A DNA stretch of 64,000 bases from Tahibacter amnicola (GCF_025398735.1 NZ_CP104694.1:2505001-2569000); one strand, 5' to 3'. Shown: positions 54,107 to 63,450, counted from the first letter of the stretch. The notes: generated from the sequence alone by a model not told the origin. Numbers and translations: made by a program.

Positions 54107-54934
54107 ATGATTCGGACCTGCCCACGTGTGAACCACCGTTACCGCCGGCTCGGCGTGCTACTGCTGGTGTTGCTGGGCACAGCCTCGCCGCTCACTGGAG
54201 CAGTGGCAGCGCCTCCCTACAGCGGCACGATCTGGATTGCGCCAAACCTCATCACGTCCGCCGATCCCACGGAATTCACGACGCTTGCGTACCAAGGGCA
54301 GGGCATGCGCCTGATGTTCGACCGGCGCGTCAATGCCTTCGTGGAGTACAACGCCTACCTTTTCAACGCCAGTTTCGTCGGCGGCAGCACCGTCGAAGTG
54401 CAGGTCAATCCGGAATTCGGCAGTGCCGCTGCGGCGCAGGCGGAAGCTGAAATCTACCTGCCGGTGATCGGACGGTTGCCGCGCGCACTCCGGCGCGACG
54501 TGCAGACAGTGTGGTTGCATCGGGGCGACCAGCCCTTCGGCGGCGGCAACAACAATCTGCTGATTCACAATGGCAGTGTGGCGCAGGGGTACATTCGCGA
54601 TGGCGTGCTTGAAGAGACGCTGGCGCACGAAGCCTCGCACACCTCGCTGGATGCGGATTTTGCCGCGGCGCCGGGTTGGATCGCCGCACAGACAGCCGAT
54701 CCGGAGTTCATTTCCACCTATGCCCGCGACAATCCCACGCGCGAAGATATCGCCGAGAGTTTCGTTCCCTGGCTGGCGTCGCGCTGCGGCAATGGTCGCG
54801 TCCCGCCGGCGGTGATCTCGACGGTCGACGCCACGATTCCCCACCGCCTGCACTATTTCGATGCACGCAATCGCGATCTGCGTCCCCTGTCCGGATGTGA
54901 TCCGATTTTCGTCAGCGACCTGGAAGCGCCCTGA
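54107..54934 (+). CDS. Secreted HExxH putative metalloprotease
   Basis: 275 aa from the ATG at 54107 (GGAA site 6 nt upstream). It has a basic N-region then hydrophobic signal ('LGVLLLVLLGTASPLTGAVA'). A zinc-binding HExxH site is visible in 'EETLAHEASHTSLDADF' (about 180-196), followed by 'IAESFVPWLASRCG', where Glu could be the third ligand (gluzincin-like). The end reads 'GCDPIFVSDLEAP', a degenerate version of the recurrent tail. Family not named. Likely an exported peptidase; the substrate is unknown. It precedes the kinase locus by about 90 bp on the same strand. Confidence 0.7.
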   Translation: MIRTCPRVNHRYRRLGVLLLVLLGTASPLTGAVAAPPYSGTIWIAPNLITSADPTEFTTLAYQGQGMRLMFDRRVNAFVEYNAYLFNASFVGGSTVEVQVNPEFGSAAAAQAEAEIYLPVIGRLPRALRRDVQTVWLHRGDQPFGGGNNNLLIHNGSVAQGYIRDGVLEETLAHEASHTSLDADFAAAPGWIAAQTADPEFISTYARDNPTREDIAESFVPWLASRCGNGRVPPAVISTVDATIPHRLHYFDARNRDLRPLSGCDPIFVSDLEAP

Positions 54935-55027
54935 GAGAATCTTCGCGCTGCCCTGTCATCGTTGCTGCCCTCGCCGTATGTCAGGAGTGACGGAAATGCC
55001 GTCGCTAGCGGTAAAGGGAGAGGTTCG

Positions 55028-56053
55028 ATGCGGTCCATACGAAGTTCGCTCGTGGGGGTGTGGCTGCTGTTGACAGCGACAACGGGCGTACTGGTTGCCA
55101 GTGAGGCTGGCGCTGCCGGGCGGCCCGGCGCGGGGGAGCCGATAGCCGAGGCGGCGCAAGCGCAGTCGCTGCGATACCGGCAGCAACTCGTGCGGCGATT
55201 GGCTGGCAGCCACACGCGTGACGAATTGATTGTTGCCGTCATGCTGGGAATGCCGCGGAACGGCGAAACGGGCACGGTGGACGGATACCAAGAGGCCAGC
55301 GCGCGGCTGGCGCGGAGCCGCCCGGACGACGCGCTGGCGGCGTACGTTCTGGCCGTGGGATGCCAGGAAGCCAGCGCTTGTGCAGTGCCATCCCACGGTG
55401 CCGTCGCCCGGCTTGAACCGGCCAACGCCGTACACTGGCTGGTAAATCCCGCGGGCACGACACTCGATGCGGCCGCACTCGCCCAGGCTGCGCAGGCGCA
55501 ATACGCCGATTCCCACCTCGATACGCTCATCGACATGATCCGCACCGTGCTGGATGGCGAGCCCGCGCCGGAAGCAGTGGTTGGAGCCGATCCGGTCGCG
55601 GTGGCACGGCGGCTGCGCCGGGATGCGGCCGAACGGGTGCTGGTGCCGCGCCTCGGAAGCGTTCTGACGCTATGCCGCGACGCAGCCGGTGCGCTGCGCG
55701 AAGATTGCATGCGCGTAGGACGTCACCTTTTTGCAGACCGTAGCGGTTCCGTTCTCACCCGCATGATCGGAAGTGTCCTGCTGCGTCGTCTCGTGCCCGG
55801 CACCGAAGAAGCCGTACGGGCCCTGGCGTTCCGGCGGAACTACACGTGGCTCGCCGAAAAGGTGTCTGTACGGTCCGCCGATGTCCTCGACCGCGTGCAG
55901 GACGAGATGGCCGAGGTCGGCGAATGGGAGGCCTTGCAGCGCAGTGCGGAACGAATGGGGTGGTCGCGGACGCCGCCCATCGGGTGGCAACCGGCAGACC
56001 CAAACGTCTTGCTGTTGCCGGAGGAACGCCCCGTGCCGCCGACAGTGCAGTAA
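55028..56053 (+). CDS. Exported paralogue of the C-terminal domain of the downstream Ser/Thr kinase
   Basis: 341 aa from the ATG at 55028, with a hydrophobic signal (about 6-25, 'SLVGVWLLLTATTGVLVA'). From about residue 55 on it aligns along its length with residues about 480-764 of the kinase at 56782-59076. Shared landmarks in both: 'MIGSV.LRRL', 'ALAFRR.Y.WL', 'VGEWEALQR', 'RTPP..W.P..P.VLLLPEER'. The rest of the alignment is weaker. It has no kinase domain and should be periplasmic, so it may occupy the same ligand or compete with, or bind, the kinase sensor domain. Function otherwise unknown. Confidence 0.75.
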   Translation: MRSIRSSLVGVWLLLTATTGVLVASEAGAAGRPGAGEPIAEAAQAQSLRYRQQLVRRLAGSHTRDELIVAVMLGMPRNGETGTVDGYQEASARLARSRPDDALAAYVLAVGCQEASACAVPSHGAVARLEPANAVHWLVNPAGTTLDAAALAQAAQAQYADSHLDTLIDMIRTVLDGEPAPEAVVGADPVAVARRLRRDAAERVLVPRLGSVLTLCRDAAGALREDCMRVGRHLFADRSGSVLTRMIGSVLLRRLVPGTEEAVRALAFRRNYTWLAEKVSVRSADVLDRVQDEMAEVGEWEALQRSAERMGWSRTPPIGWQPADPNVLLLPEERPVPPTVQ

Positions 56054-56104
56054 CGATCGGATACCGCTACGCTCATCGTCGCTGCGGCCGTCCCGGAATC
56101 GCCC

Positions 56105-56785
56105 ATGGTCTCTTTTCCCACAACCCGCTGGAGCCGCATTCTTGCCAGCGATTCCCGCTGTGACGACCGTGCAGGCACCTGGGAGGGGCTGGTACGCGAC
56201 TACCAGCCGGCAATCCTCGGCTTTTTCCGGCGTAGTGTACTGGCCCGGGATGCGGAGGATCTGACCCAGGAATTTCTGCTGCGCTCGTTGCGCGACGGCT
56301 GGTGGGCCCGGGCGACGCCGGAGGCCGGTAGTTTCCGGCGTTTCCTGTTTGCCCTGCTTCATCGGTTTCTGGCACAGCAACGCAACCGCGGCCATCGCCG
56401 TTTCGAAGAGGCTGCCGCGGAACCGTTGGAGCTGCCGTCGATGGACTCGCCCGAACAGCGGTTCGACCTGGCCTTTGCGCTGTGTCTGACGCGCTCAGCG
56501 CTGGATAGTCTGCAGCAAGCGTATGCCGAAGAAGGCCGCGGCGAAGTATTCGACGCGTTGCAGCCCTGGTTGTCGGAAACACCGCCACCCGGCGAGCTCG
56601 TGCGCATCGCGACATTGCGTGGTATCGCGCCGAACACGCTGGCCGTGCAGCTCAAGCGGCTGCGTGGGCGGTTCCAGAAGGCGGTGCGGGACTCGCTTGC
56701 TGCCCTGTGTGCGGATCCGGCCGACGTTGAGAATGAACTGGTGGCGCTTCGCATGGCCCTGGCCACAGGCGGGGCCGATGCATGA
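56105..56785 (+). CDS. ECF-type RNA polymerase sigma factor
   Basis: 226 aa from the ATG at 56105. Region 2 is visible in 'VRDYQPAILGFFRRSVLARDAEDLTQEFLL' (split as core helix plus DAEDLTQEFLL), and region 4 in 'ELVRIATLRGIAPNTLAVQLKRLRGRFQKAV'. It is longer than average ECF factors and lacks a cognate transmembrane anti-sigma; instead its stop overlaps the kinase start (ATGA at 56782), the arrangement of ECF groups controlled by Ser/Thr kinases, where phosphorylation switches the sigma factor. Targets unknown; the 55028 gene just upstream is a natural candidate. Confidence 0.82.
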   Translation: MVSFPTTRWSRILASDSRCDDRAGTWEGLVRDYQPAILGFFRRSVLARDAEDLTQEFLLRSLRDGWWARATPEAGSFRRFLFALLHRFLAQQRNRGHRRFEEAAAEPLELPSMDSPEQRFDLAFALCLTRSALDSLQQAYAEEGRGEVFDALQPWLSETPPPGELVRIATLRGIAPNTLAVQLKRLRGRFQKAVRDSLAALCADPADVENELVALRMALATGGADA

Positions 56786-59076
56786 GCGCGCCGGACGATC
56801 CTCGCACCCAACGCACCCTGCACGCCGCAGCAACGGACTGGACATCTGTGGCGCGGCTTGGCGTTGAAGAGGCTGACCCGGACCACCTGCTGGGCGAGTC
56901 GCTGGACCTCGCTGACCCTGACGAACGTCGTTTCGGCGATTTTGAATTGCTGGAACGCCTCGGGCGTGGCGGCATGGGCGTTGTGTTCCGCGCCCGGCAG
57001 GTCAGTCTGGACCGCCAGGTCGCGGTCAAGTTCGTGACCACCCGCATGGCGGGCGACGAAAGGACCATAAACCGGTTTCGCGAAGAAGCGCGCATTGCGG
57101 CGCGCCTGCACCATCCGCACATCGTGGCCATCTACGAGGTGGGTGCAACGGATGGGTTGCACTACTTCTCCATGCCACTGCTGCGTGGCGGCACGCTCGC
57201 CGCCCGGCTCGCTGCGGCGCCGATGCCTGCGCGTCTAGCGGTGGAGGTGATCACAGCGGTTGCTTCCGCCGTGGAGTACGCCCACAGCTTGCAGCTGCTG
57301 CACCTGGACCTCAAGCCTGCGAACGTGCTGTTCAACGACCAGGGCCAGCCCATGGTCGCAGACTTCGGTCTGGCTCGCGTAATGGGATCCGGCGGTGGCG
57401 TGCTGGCGCAAGAGTGTGCCGGCACGCCCGGATACATGGCGCCGGAGCAATCCAGGCCCGGCGCATTTCTCGATGCATGCACGGATATTTATGCACTGGG
57501 TGCCATCCTGTACGAAATGCTGGGGGGCGTGGCGCCGCGGCGGACTGACACGCCCAGTGCACCCACCTTGGCGGGCGGAATAGCTGGCATGGCCTTGTCG
57601 CAACGCGTTGCCGGGACGCTGGATCGCGATCTCGCCGCGATCTGCGAGCGATGCCTGCAGCCGGATCCGGAGCGGCGCTACGCGACGGTCGGTGCATTGC
57701 GCGCGGACCTGTCGCGCTGGCAGGACGGTACCGCCGTCAGTGTGCGCGCGCGGCGATGGCCGGAGCGCGCGTGGCGTTCGGTGAGACGTAATCGGCTTGT
57801 GACACTGGTCACTGCTGTCGCAATTGCGGCGCTGATCGGCGGTCTGGCGGCCACGCTGTGGCAATGGCGCCGCGCGGAAACCGCGCGAATCGCCGCGCAC
57901 GAGTCGCAGTTGCAGACACACCAGGAGTCCCGGCGGGTGGCGCACCTTTCTGGCCTGCTGGCAGCCGCGTTTCCGGCGGGTGCAGGCGAAGAGCGCGAAC
58001 GCAGTGCCCGGCGCTCGGTGGCTTGGCTGAAACAAGCCTTGCGGGGGGATGCGGCGGCACAGGGCGAGGTACTGGCCCGTTTTCGCGAAGCGCTGACAGC
58101 TGCGGGAAACGGCGATGCGGTCAACGACCTGGTGTCGCAGATCGCCGCGCAACTGGGCGAGGATTATCGACGGACCCAGATCGACACGCTGGCCGGTTCT
58201 TCCGACCGTGACCACTGGATCGCCGCAGCCCTGATCGGTATTGCCACCGCGCGGGAAGCTGGTAATGGCGACGCGTACGAGACGGTTCTGTCGCGCTTGT
58301 CGGACGAGCGTGGCAATGAACTGGCGCTCTACGTGGCAGCCCTTGCCTGCCATGCGCAACACCATCCCTGCCGCCATCCGGAGTACCGCGAGCGCTTGAT
58401 CCGGCACTTCCCGGACAACGCTATCCACTGGTTCCTGCTGCCCCGGGGCGAAAAGCGAAGTGATGCGGCCCTTGCGAACGTGATCCTGCAGGCGGCGAAA
58501 GCCAGTCGCGCGGACGATCACTTGCCCGATATCGTCCGCATCCTGCGCCCCGTTGTCGGACGCGAGCCGTTGCCTTCGTCCATCGCACGACCGCTGCACG
58601 GCATGACCGGTGAGGCCGATATCGAACGCTGGTTCCGGCGCTATGCGATCAACAACGTACCGTTGCCCGCCTACGGCGATGTGGCCCGGCTATGTAAACC
58701 GGGCGATCCGATCCATCGTGCGGTGCCAGCCTTGCGCGATGCATGTGGAACCCTGGGTCAGCGGCTGATGCAATCGGACGCCAGCATCCTTGCGCGGATG
58801 ATCGGGAGTGTCATCTTGCGCCGCCTGTACAAAGGGCGGCCGCAGGAAGCCCAGGCCCTTGCCTTCCGACGCCAGTACGTCTGGCTGGGCGAGCACGTGC
58901 GCGACGATCTCGTCACGTCGGAACGCCTGCAGCAGGATGTCACTGCGGTGGGCGAGTGGGAGGCGCTGCAGCGGCAGGCCGACTACCTTGGCGTCGCCCG
59001 TACGCCGCCCGATGCCTGGCATCCGGTCAATCCGCAAGTCCTGCTACTTCCCGAGGAGCGCGCACCCGCGCCCTGA
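56782..59076 (+). CDS. Transmembrane Ser/Thr protein kinase with unique C-terminal domain
   Basis: 764 aa, start overlapping the sigma gene. It has a Hanks-type kinase domain (about 52-315): glycine loop 'LGRGGMGVVFRA', Lys83 in 'VAVKF', 'HLDLKPANV' catalytic loop (Asp176, Leu replaces the Arg of HRD), 'DFGLA' at 194-198 and 'GTPGYMAPEQ'. One membrane helix at about 338-360 puts the C-terminal part (361-764) outside. That region is helical and, from about 480, is homologous to the product of 55028. No PASTA repeats. With the ECF gene it forms a kinase-sigma pair; the C-terminal domain is the likely sensor. The HRD Arg loss suggests activation without activation-loop phosphorylation. Confidence 0.85.
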   Translation: MSAPDDPRTQRTLHAAATDWTSVARLGVEEADPDHLLGESLDLADPDERRFGDFELLERLGRGGMGVVFRARQVSLDRQVAVKFVTTRMAGDERTINRFREEARIAARLHHPHIVAIYEVGATDGLHYFSMPLLRGGTLAARLAAAPMPARLAVEVITAVASAVEYAHSLQLLHLDLKPANVLFNDQGQPMVADFGLARVMGSGGGVLAQECAGTPGYMAPEQSRPGAFLDACTDIYALGAILYEMLGGVAPRRTDTPSAPTLAGGIAGMALSQRVAGTLDRDLAAICERCLQPDPERRYATVGALRADLSRWQDGTAVSVRARRWPERAWRSVRRNRLVTLVTAVAIAALIGGLAATLWQWRRAETARIAAHESQLQTHQESRRVAHLSGLLAAAFPAGAGEERERSARRSVAWLKQALRGDAAAQGEVLARFREALTAAGNGDAVNDLVSQIAAQLGEDYRRTQIDTLAGSSDRDHWIAAALIGIATAREAGNGDAYETVLSRLSDERGNELALYVAALACHAQHHPCRHPEYRERLIRHFPDNAIHWFLLPRGEKRSDAALANVILQAAKASRADDHLPDIVRILRPVVGREPLPSSIARPLHGMTGEADIERWFRRYAINNVPLPAYGDVARLCKPGDPIHRAVPALRDACGTLGQRLMQSDASILARMIGSVILRRLYKGRPQEAQALAFRRQYVWLGEHVRDDLVTSERLQQDVTAVGEWEALQRQADYLGVARTPPDAWHPVNPQVLLLPEERAPAP

Positions 59077-59085
59077 GCGGCGGCA

Positions 59086-60447
59086 CTACGACGCGGGCGG
59101 CTCCGGCATTGCGCAGGCGCGTTGGACCTCCGAGTGCTCGACAATTCCCTGTATGCCGAAGCTGTTCAGGGGCCAGCTGCCAACGTAGCGATCGACGCCG
59201 AGGCCCAGGGACTGCACCGTGGCGCACAGCTTGCGCGACCGCCCGCGTAGGGCCTGTCCTGGCCGGTACATCATCAGGTCGCCGGTCAAGAGCAGCTTTT
59301 GTGCCGGGAAGTGGAAGATGAAGTAGTCGTCGGTGTGGGCGGAGTCCACGTTGTAGATGTCCAGCCGGTTTGTCTCATCCGCGATGCGCTCGTGCGCGGC
59401 GATGGTGTGCAGTTTCAAGGGGGCGCGCACGGCAGCCTGGGCATCGGGATGCAGACGGTGCGGCGCAGCCAGCACGTCCTTGATCAGCGGTGCCGTTGAT
59501 GGTGGCACGAGTATCGTTGCGCCCTCCGCCACCCAGCTGCGCACGCCGCCGACATATTGGCCATGCAGATGGCTGAACGCGAAATAGCGCACGGGTTTGC
59601 CGAAATGCCTGCGGATGGCCTGCGCCAACCGGTCGCCGACGGCGGAGCTGTAGGCGCCTTCCAGCACGATGACATGATCACCGAACTCGGCGACGAAGAC
59701 CCGAAGATCCAGTGCGGCCAGGGCGATCATGTGCACGCCGGGCGCCAATTCAGTGAACTGGATTTCCCGGTCAGACACGACGCGTGCGCGATCATTCTGG
59801 CGGTCGATGGCACCGATGCCTTCCCACTCGAGTGCCGGCGTTCCTGCTGTGAAAGACAGGTCAGCCAGGGTGCGCTCAAAGGCAGTGACGGTGACGTGGG
59901 TGCCGCCTTCGCGCCGTTGCCGATACGAAACGGATTCCACCGTGTCGCCGAAGAGATCGTGCGCCACGTCGTGACGGAGCGCCGTAACGGCTTCGCCGCG
60001 ACGCGCAAACGCCAGCGTCCACAGCACGTCATTCCAGGCGAACCACCCCTGGCTGCCGCGCCGGGCAAGATCCTCGCGCCGGATGGTCAAGGTGCTGTCG
60101 ACCACGGCCGGGTGCAGTGCGGCGATCACGGCCGGCGACACATCGCCCAGGGACGATGCCGCGATTTCCCTGCCCTCGGCGTCGCGCTGGAATACGCGTC
60201 CATGGCCGATGAAATACTGTGCAATAGCTGATTTGCCGGCGAGGTCCGTTTCAATCGCGATCGACGCTTCTGCTGTCACGGGATCGAGCGTGACGGTGAC
60301 GCGGACATCAATCCGGTGGCTGTCGCCCGGACGTTTCGGGTGCGTTGCGTCGGTGAGGTAGCCCTCGGCGCGATACGTCGTTGCAGCCGGGGCGAAGGAC
60401 CCGAAACCCAGCAATGCGATGAGCAGAATCAGACGACAGGCGCGCAT
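59086..60447 (-). CDS. Exported metallo-beta-lactamase-fold protein with degenerate metal site
   Basis: 453 aa from the ATG at 60447. The signal peptide ends near residue 21 (FAPA). The N-terminal about 200 residues are a beta-rich extra domain. The MBL fold follows ('GVHMIALAALDLRVFVAEFGDHVIVLEG'), but the first metal motif reads 'SHLHGQYVGG' instead of HxHxDH: Asp and the last His are Gly-Gln-Tyr. 'VDSAHTDDYFIF' and 'LLLTGDLMM' (Asp) keep part of the second site. Catalysis may be lost or use one metal. Stop lies 9 bp from the kinase stop (convergent). Confidence 0.8.
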   Translation of the reverse strand: MRACRLILLIALLGFGSFAPAATTYRAEGYLTDATHPKRPGDSHRIDVRVTVTLDPVTAEASIAIETDLAGKSAIAQYFIGHGRVFQRDAEGREIAASSLGDVSPAVIAALHPAVVDSTLTIRREDLARRGSQGWFAWNDVLWTLAFARRGEAVTALRHDVAHDLFGDTVESVSYRQRREGGTHVTVTAFERTLADLSFTAGTPALEWEGIGAIDRQNDRARVVSDREIQFTELAPGVHMIALAALDLRVFVAEFGDHVIVLEGAYSSAVGDRLAQAIRRHFGKPVRYFAFSHLHGQYVGGVRSWVAEGATILVPPSTAPLIKDVLAAPHRLHPDAQAAVRAPLKLHTIAAHERIADETNRLDIYNVDSAHTDDYFIFHFPAQKLLLTGDLMMYRPGQALRGRSRKLCATVQSLGLGVDRYVGSWPLNSFGIQGIVEHSEVQRACAMPEPPAS

Positions 60448-60591
60448 GGACGATCCTGGCTAGCGGGGAAGTGGCATGCTAGCGCAGGCAAAGCCCACGA
60501 TTTTCAGGCCCGGCGCACCGAAGGCCTCGGCCCAACCCGCTGCACCGTCGTTTCGGCGCAGCGGTACGTTTAACGTGCGTGGGCCTGGAAA

Positions 60592-61035
60592 TCACTCATC
60601 GTCCGGATGGCCGTGCTCCGATAGGAAGCCTTCCTCGAACACAACATCACCCTGGGATGTGGTGTAGCGGAAGCCCCAGGGATCCTCGTCGTAGTCGCCT
60701 TCGACGATGGCATGGATCTGTGGAGAGAGCTGAGCCAGGAATGAGGCGATCGATTCGGCGATTTCCATGCCCCAGGTGCCGTAGACAGCACACCAGACGA
60801 TGCTGTCTTCCTCCTGCCGTTGTTCCTCGAGCGACAGATTCTCCCGGTGCTCCCCCATTGCCTGGATCAGGCCACGCGCCGCGTTGGCGCCGGCGTCGCC
60901 GAACTGCTCGGCGCAGCGGGCGACAAGGGCATCGTTGTCGCTGCCCGACTTGCCCACATTCATAGCCAGTACGCTGCGGAAAAACGCCTCCTGCGGCGGG
61001 GTGATACGAACGCTGACTTCAAACTGGCATTCCAT
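60592..61035 (-). CDS. Hypothetical acidic protein
   Basis: 147 aa from the ATG at 61035 (AAGG site 7 nt upstream); the open frame extends further up but with atypical residues. Acidic, mostly helical ('LIQAMGEHRENLSLEEQRQEE'), with 'WCAVYGTWGMEIAESIASFL' in the middle. It ends in an Asp/Glu-rich tail (HGHPDDE). No signal peptide. Family not recognised. Confidence 0.65.
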   Translation of the reverse strand: MECQFEVSVRITPPQEAFFRSVLAMNVGKSGSDNDALVARCAEQFGDAGANAARGLIQAMGEHRENLSLEEQRQEEDSIVWCAVYGTWGMEIAESIASFLAQLSPQIHAIVEGDYDEDPWGFRYTTSQGDVVFEEGFLSEHGHPDDE

Positions 61036-61349
61036 GAGGGACCTTCTGGGCAGCAAAAGTGACGGACGGCGGTGGCTCGACGCGCCCGGAAACCGTCGAT
61101 TGTGTCTCATTCTCCAGTCAATGGCACTTTCTGAAACGACCGTTGGCTCCTACCGCATGTCGGCTATTTCGGCCAAAGCGTGATTCGGGTCGCGTTCCCC
61201 GGAAAGATTGGGCCTTTTACCGACCCCGCCTCCGCAAAATGGTTCTGGAGGCTGGCAATTGTGCCACTGACAATGCCGCCGCCAATGAACCCCGTCGCCT
61301 GATCGACCGTGCGGGCGGGCCTTGATACCTCCAGGAACGGGAAATTCGC
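61036..61349. other. 314-bp gap before the secreted-protein pair
   Basis: Divergent gap between 61035 (-) and 61350 (+). No gene with a plausible start, no strong hairpin and no repeat seen. Presumably holds promoters for both sides. Confidence 0.4.
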
Positions 61350-63389
61350 GTGCGCCTTGTCAACTGTCATTCATCGCTGGTCCTGCTGGCTGCTGCCGTC
61401 GGCGTAAACGTCCACGCGGCCGATCGCGTCGTGTACGACGAGCAGCTGCAGAACAACTTCACCAATATCAGCTGGGGCGGCACGGAGAATTTCGCCAACA
61501 CGACGCCGGCTCACGCTGGCACCCGCTCCATCCGGTTTTTGCCGCGGGACTGGAACGGGCTGAGCGTGGTGACGACGGATGCGCTGGATACCACGACCTA
61601 TCGCGGCCTGCGCTTCTGGGTCCACGGCGGTAGCGCGGGCGGGCAACGCGTGCGGCTTTTTGTGGGAAACCGGGTGGGCAGTTCGACCGATATCCGCGCC
61701 CAGGCGGATGTCGCCCCCATGGCCGGCGGCACGATCGCGGCCAACGCATGGACGCAGGTCGAGGTGTCGTTTGACAGTGGCGCGATGGCATTTTCGGGCA
61801 CGTTCAACAATGTGTACCTGATGGACTGGGGCGTAGACGGTTCGGAGCAGACGCCGCTTTACCTCGATGACGTCGTGCTGCTGGAGCGCGCACCGACCGG
61901 TGGTCCGGACCCGATCTTCAGCGGCAATTTCGAACCGGTTATCGCCCCGCCGGACAATGGCATCGTGATCGAACCAGACGTCAATCTCGACGGGTTCCGT
62001 TCCGACCGCTACACCTGGCGCGACAGCGCAGGACGCCCGCGCAGTGCGGCCATGGTCCGCAATACCCAGCGTGATCCCGCCAGCAAGTACGGCGGTTATC
62101 TGCGCCAGCTGACCTACCAGCTGGCAGACCAGTCGACGCGTACGGTGACCGGTTCGTTCAACGGTCATCCGGGATTCGGTTACGTCGTATCTCATTTCGG
62201 CAATGGACTGGGCAGCTGGGGCGTGGCCGGCTATGACACGCCCGGCCAGTTCCGCACGCTGTTTGCCGGTCGTCACCACGCCATCCATCGCTATACGCAG
62301 ACGTTCCAATTTGCCGGCATGAACGGCAGCGGCGGCGTCAGCCAGTACCCGGTGGGCATCACGATCGACTGGACCTTCGTCACCGGCCGCGATCACCCCC
62401 TCTGGTCGATCAGCTACGACATGAGCAGCGCGCCCGTGAATGCGCTGGAGGGCGACAGCCGCTCCCCCTACGGCGACATGACGTTCGACGGCGCCGCGCC
62501 AGGAACGGGCGATACGGTGATGGGCGCGGCATGGGGCGAGCGCTACAAGTTCACGACCACGGCCGGTCCGTTGACGCTGAACAGTCCCTGGGCCTGGACT
62601 GCGCCCAATACGGTTCCCTACGCAAATTTGTGGACGCAGAACGTCGACGCCGAAATGGGCATGGTGCAGACGCAGACCATCACCCAGCAGGACGCCGGCG
62701 GCTACTGGGGCTATGCGCGCTGGGGTTCGACCAGTGCGGCGGGTCCGGCCTGTACGTCCGGCACGACCTCAACCATGCCCTGCACCTGGAACTGGCCGTA
62801 CCAGCTGAATCAGTACTCCTTCCTCGGTACCGATGACAGTACGATTTCCAAGCGCATCGCGTGGGGAACCAACTACGGTTTCCTGGGCAAGGCGAGCTAT
62901 CCGGAGCTGGGCGACACGGGCATGCGGGCCGGCTGGCCGCGCCAGAGCTACAACCTGCACATCGTGCTCGATCGTCACTCGATCAGCCCGACCCTGAGCC
63001 AGGTGCAACAAGTGGAAACGGTGCAGAATGTCACCTTGACTGCGACGCAGGGACAGGTGCTGACCCAGGGGCCTGCCGGCGCGGGCCGGACCGACACCAA
63101 GCCCTACCAGCCGGCCGGCTACAACCACGTGTACGGCACCTGGGAGGTGCAGGCCGCGGGCAACGCGGTCAACCTCGGCGTGCAGGTCGGCAGCGGCACC
63201 CTGAACCGTCCCGTTCTTGTGGTGCGCGGTTACACCGGCAGCGCCCTTCCGGGTACGGTCCGGCTCAACGGCATGACGCTGGTGCGGGATGTGGACTACT
63301 TCCCGTCACTGGATGATGCCGGCGACGCGCTGTGGATCACGCTCAACCGCAATCTCTCGGGTAACAGCACGCTCATCGTGTCGCCCTGA
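61350..63389 (+). CDS. Large secreted protein with N-terminal carbohydrate-binding-like domain
   Basis: 679 aa from a GTG at 61350 (AGGA site about 12 nt upstream). The signal peptide ends near residue 24 (VHAAD). Residues 25-180 form a jelly-roll domain ('NNFTNISWGGTENFAN', 'FWVHGGSAGGQRVRLFVGN', 'PLYLDDVVLLERA'), like carbohydrate-binding modules of secreted cellulases. At residues about 186-195 the sequence 'PDPIFSGNFE' matches the recurrent tail but is internal. The remaining 480 residues are a beta-rich domain ('VSHFGNGLGSWGVAGYD', 'NLWTQNVDAEMGMVQTQTI') without a recognised family; it may be an enzyme or binding domain. A hairpin terminator follows. Confidence 0.7.
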   Translation: MRLVNCHSSLVLLAAAVGVNVHAADRVVYDEQLQNNFTNISWGGTENFANTTPAHAGTRSIRFLPRDWNGLSVVTTDALDTTTYRGLRFWVHGGSAGGQRVRLFVGNRVGSSTDIRAQADVAPMAGGTIAANAWTQVEVSFDSGAMAFSGTFNNVYLMDWGVDGSEQTPLYLDDVVLLERAPTGGPDPIFSGNFEPVIAPPDNGIVIEPDVNLDGFRSDRYTWRDSAGRPRSAAMVRNTQRDPASKYGGYLRQLTYQLADQSTRTVTGSFNGHPGFGYVVSHFGNGLGSWGVAGYDTPGQFRTLFAGRHHAIHRYTQTFQFAGMNGSGGVSQYPVGITIDWTFVTGRDHPLWSISYDMSSAPVNALEGDSRSPYGDMTFDGAAPGTGDTVMGAAWGERYKFTTTAGPLTLNSPWAWTAPNTVPYANLWTQNVDAEMGMVQTQTITQQDAGGYWGYARWGSTSAAGPACTSGTTSTMPCTWNWPYQLNQYSFLGTDDSTISKRIAWGTNYGFLGKASYPELGDTGMRAGWPRQSYNLHIVLDRHSISPTLSQVQQVETVQNVTLTATQGQVLTQGPAGAGRTDTKPYQPAGYNHVYGTWEVQAAGNAVNLGVQVGSGTLNRPVLVVRGYTGSALPGTVRLNGMTLVRDVDYFPSLDDAGDALWITLNRNLSGNSTLIVSP

Positions 63390-63396
63390 CGACCTC

Positions 63397-63420
63397 CGGT
63401 CGCCGCTGCGGCGGCGACCG
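63397..63420 (+). terminator. Hairpin after the 679-aa secreted-protein gene
   Basis: A perfect 10-bp stem, CGGTCGCCGC-TGCG-GCGGCGACCG, lies 8 nt past the stop at 63389 and 31 nt before the next start. GC-rich, no T-run. Confidence 0.6.
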
Positions 63421-63450
63421 CCTCCAATCCGACTTCTTCCGGAGCTGTCC

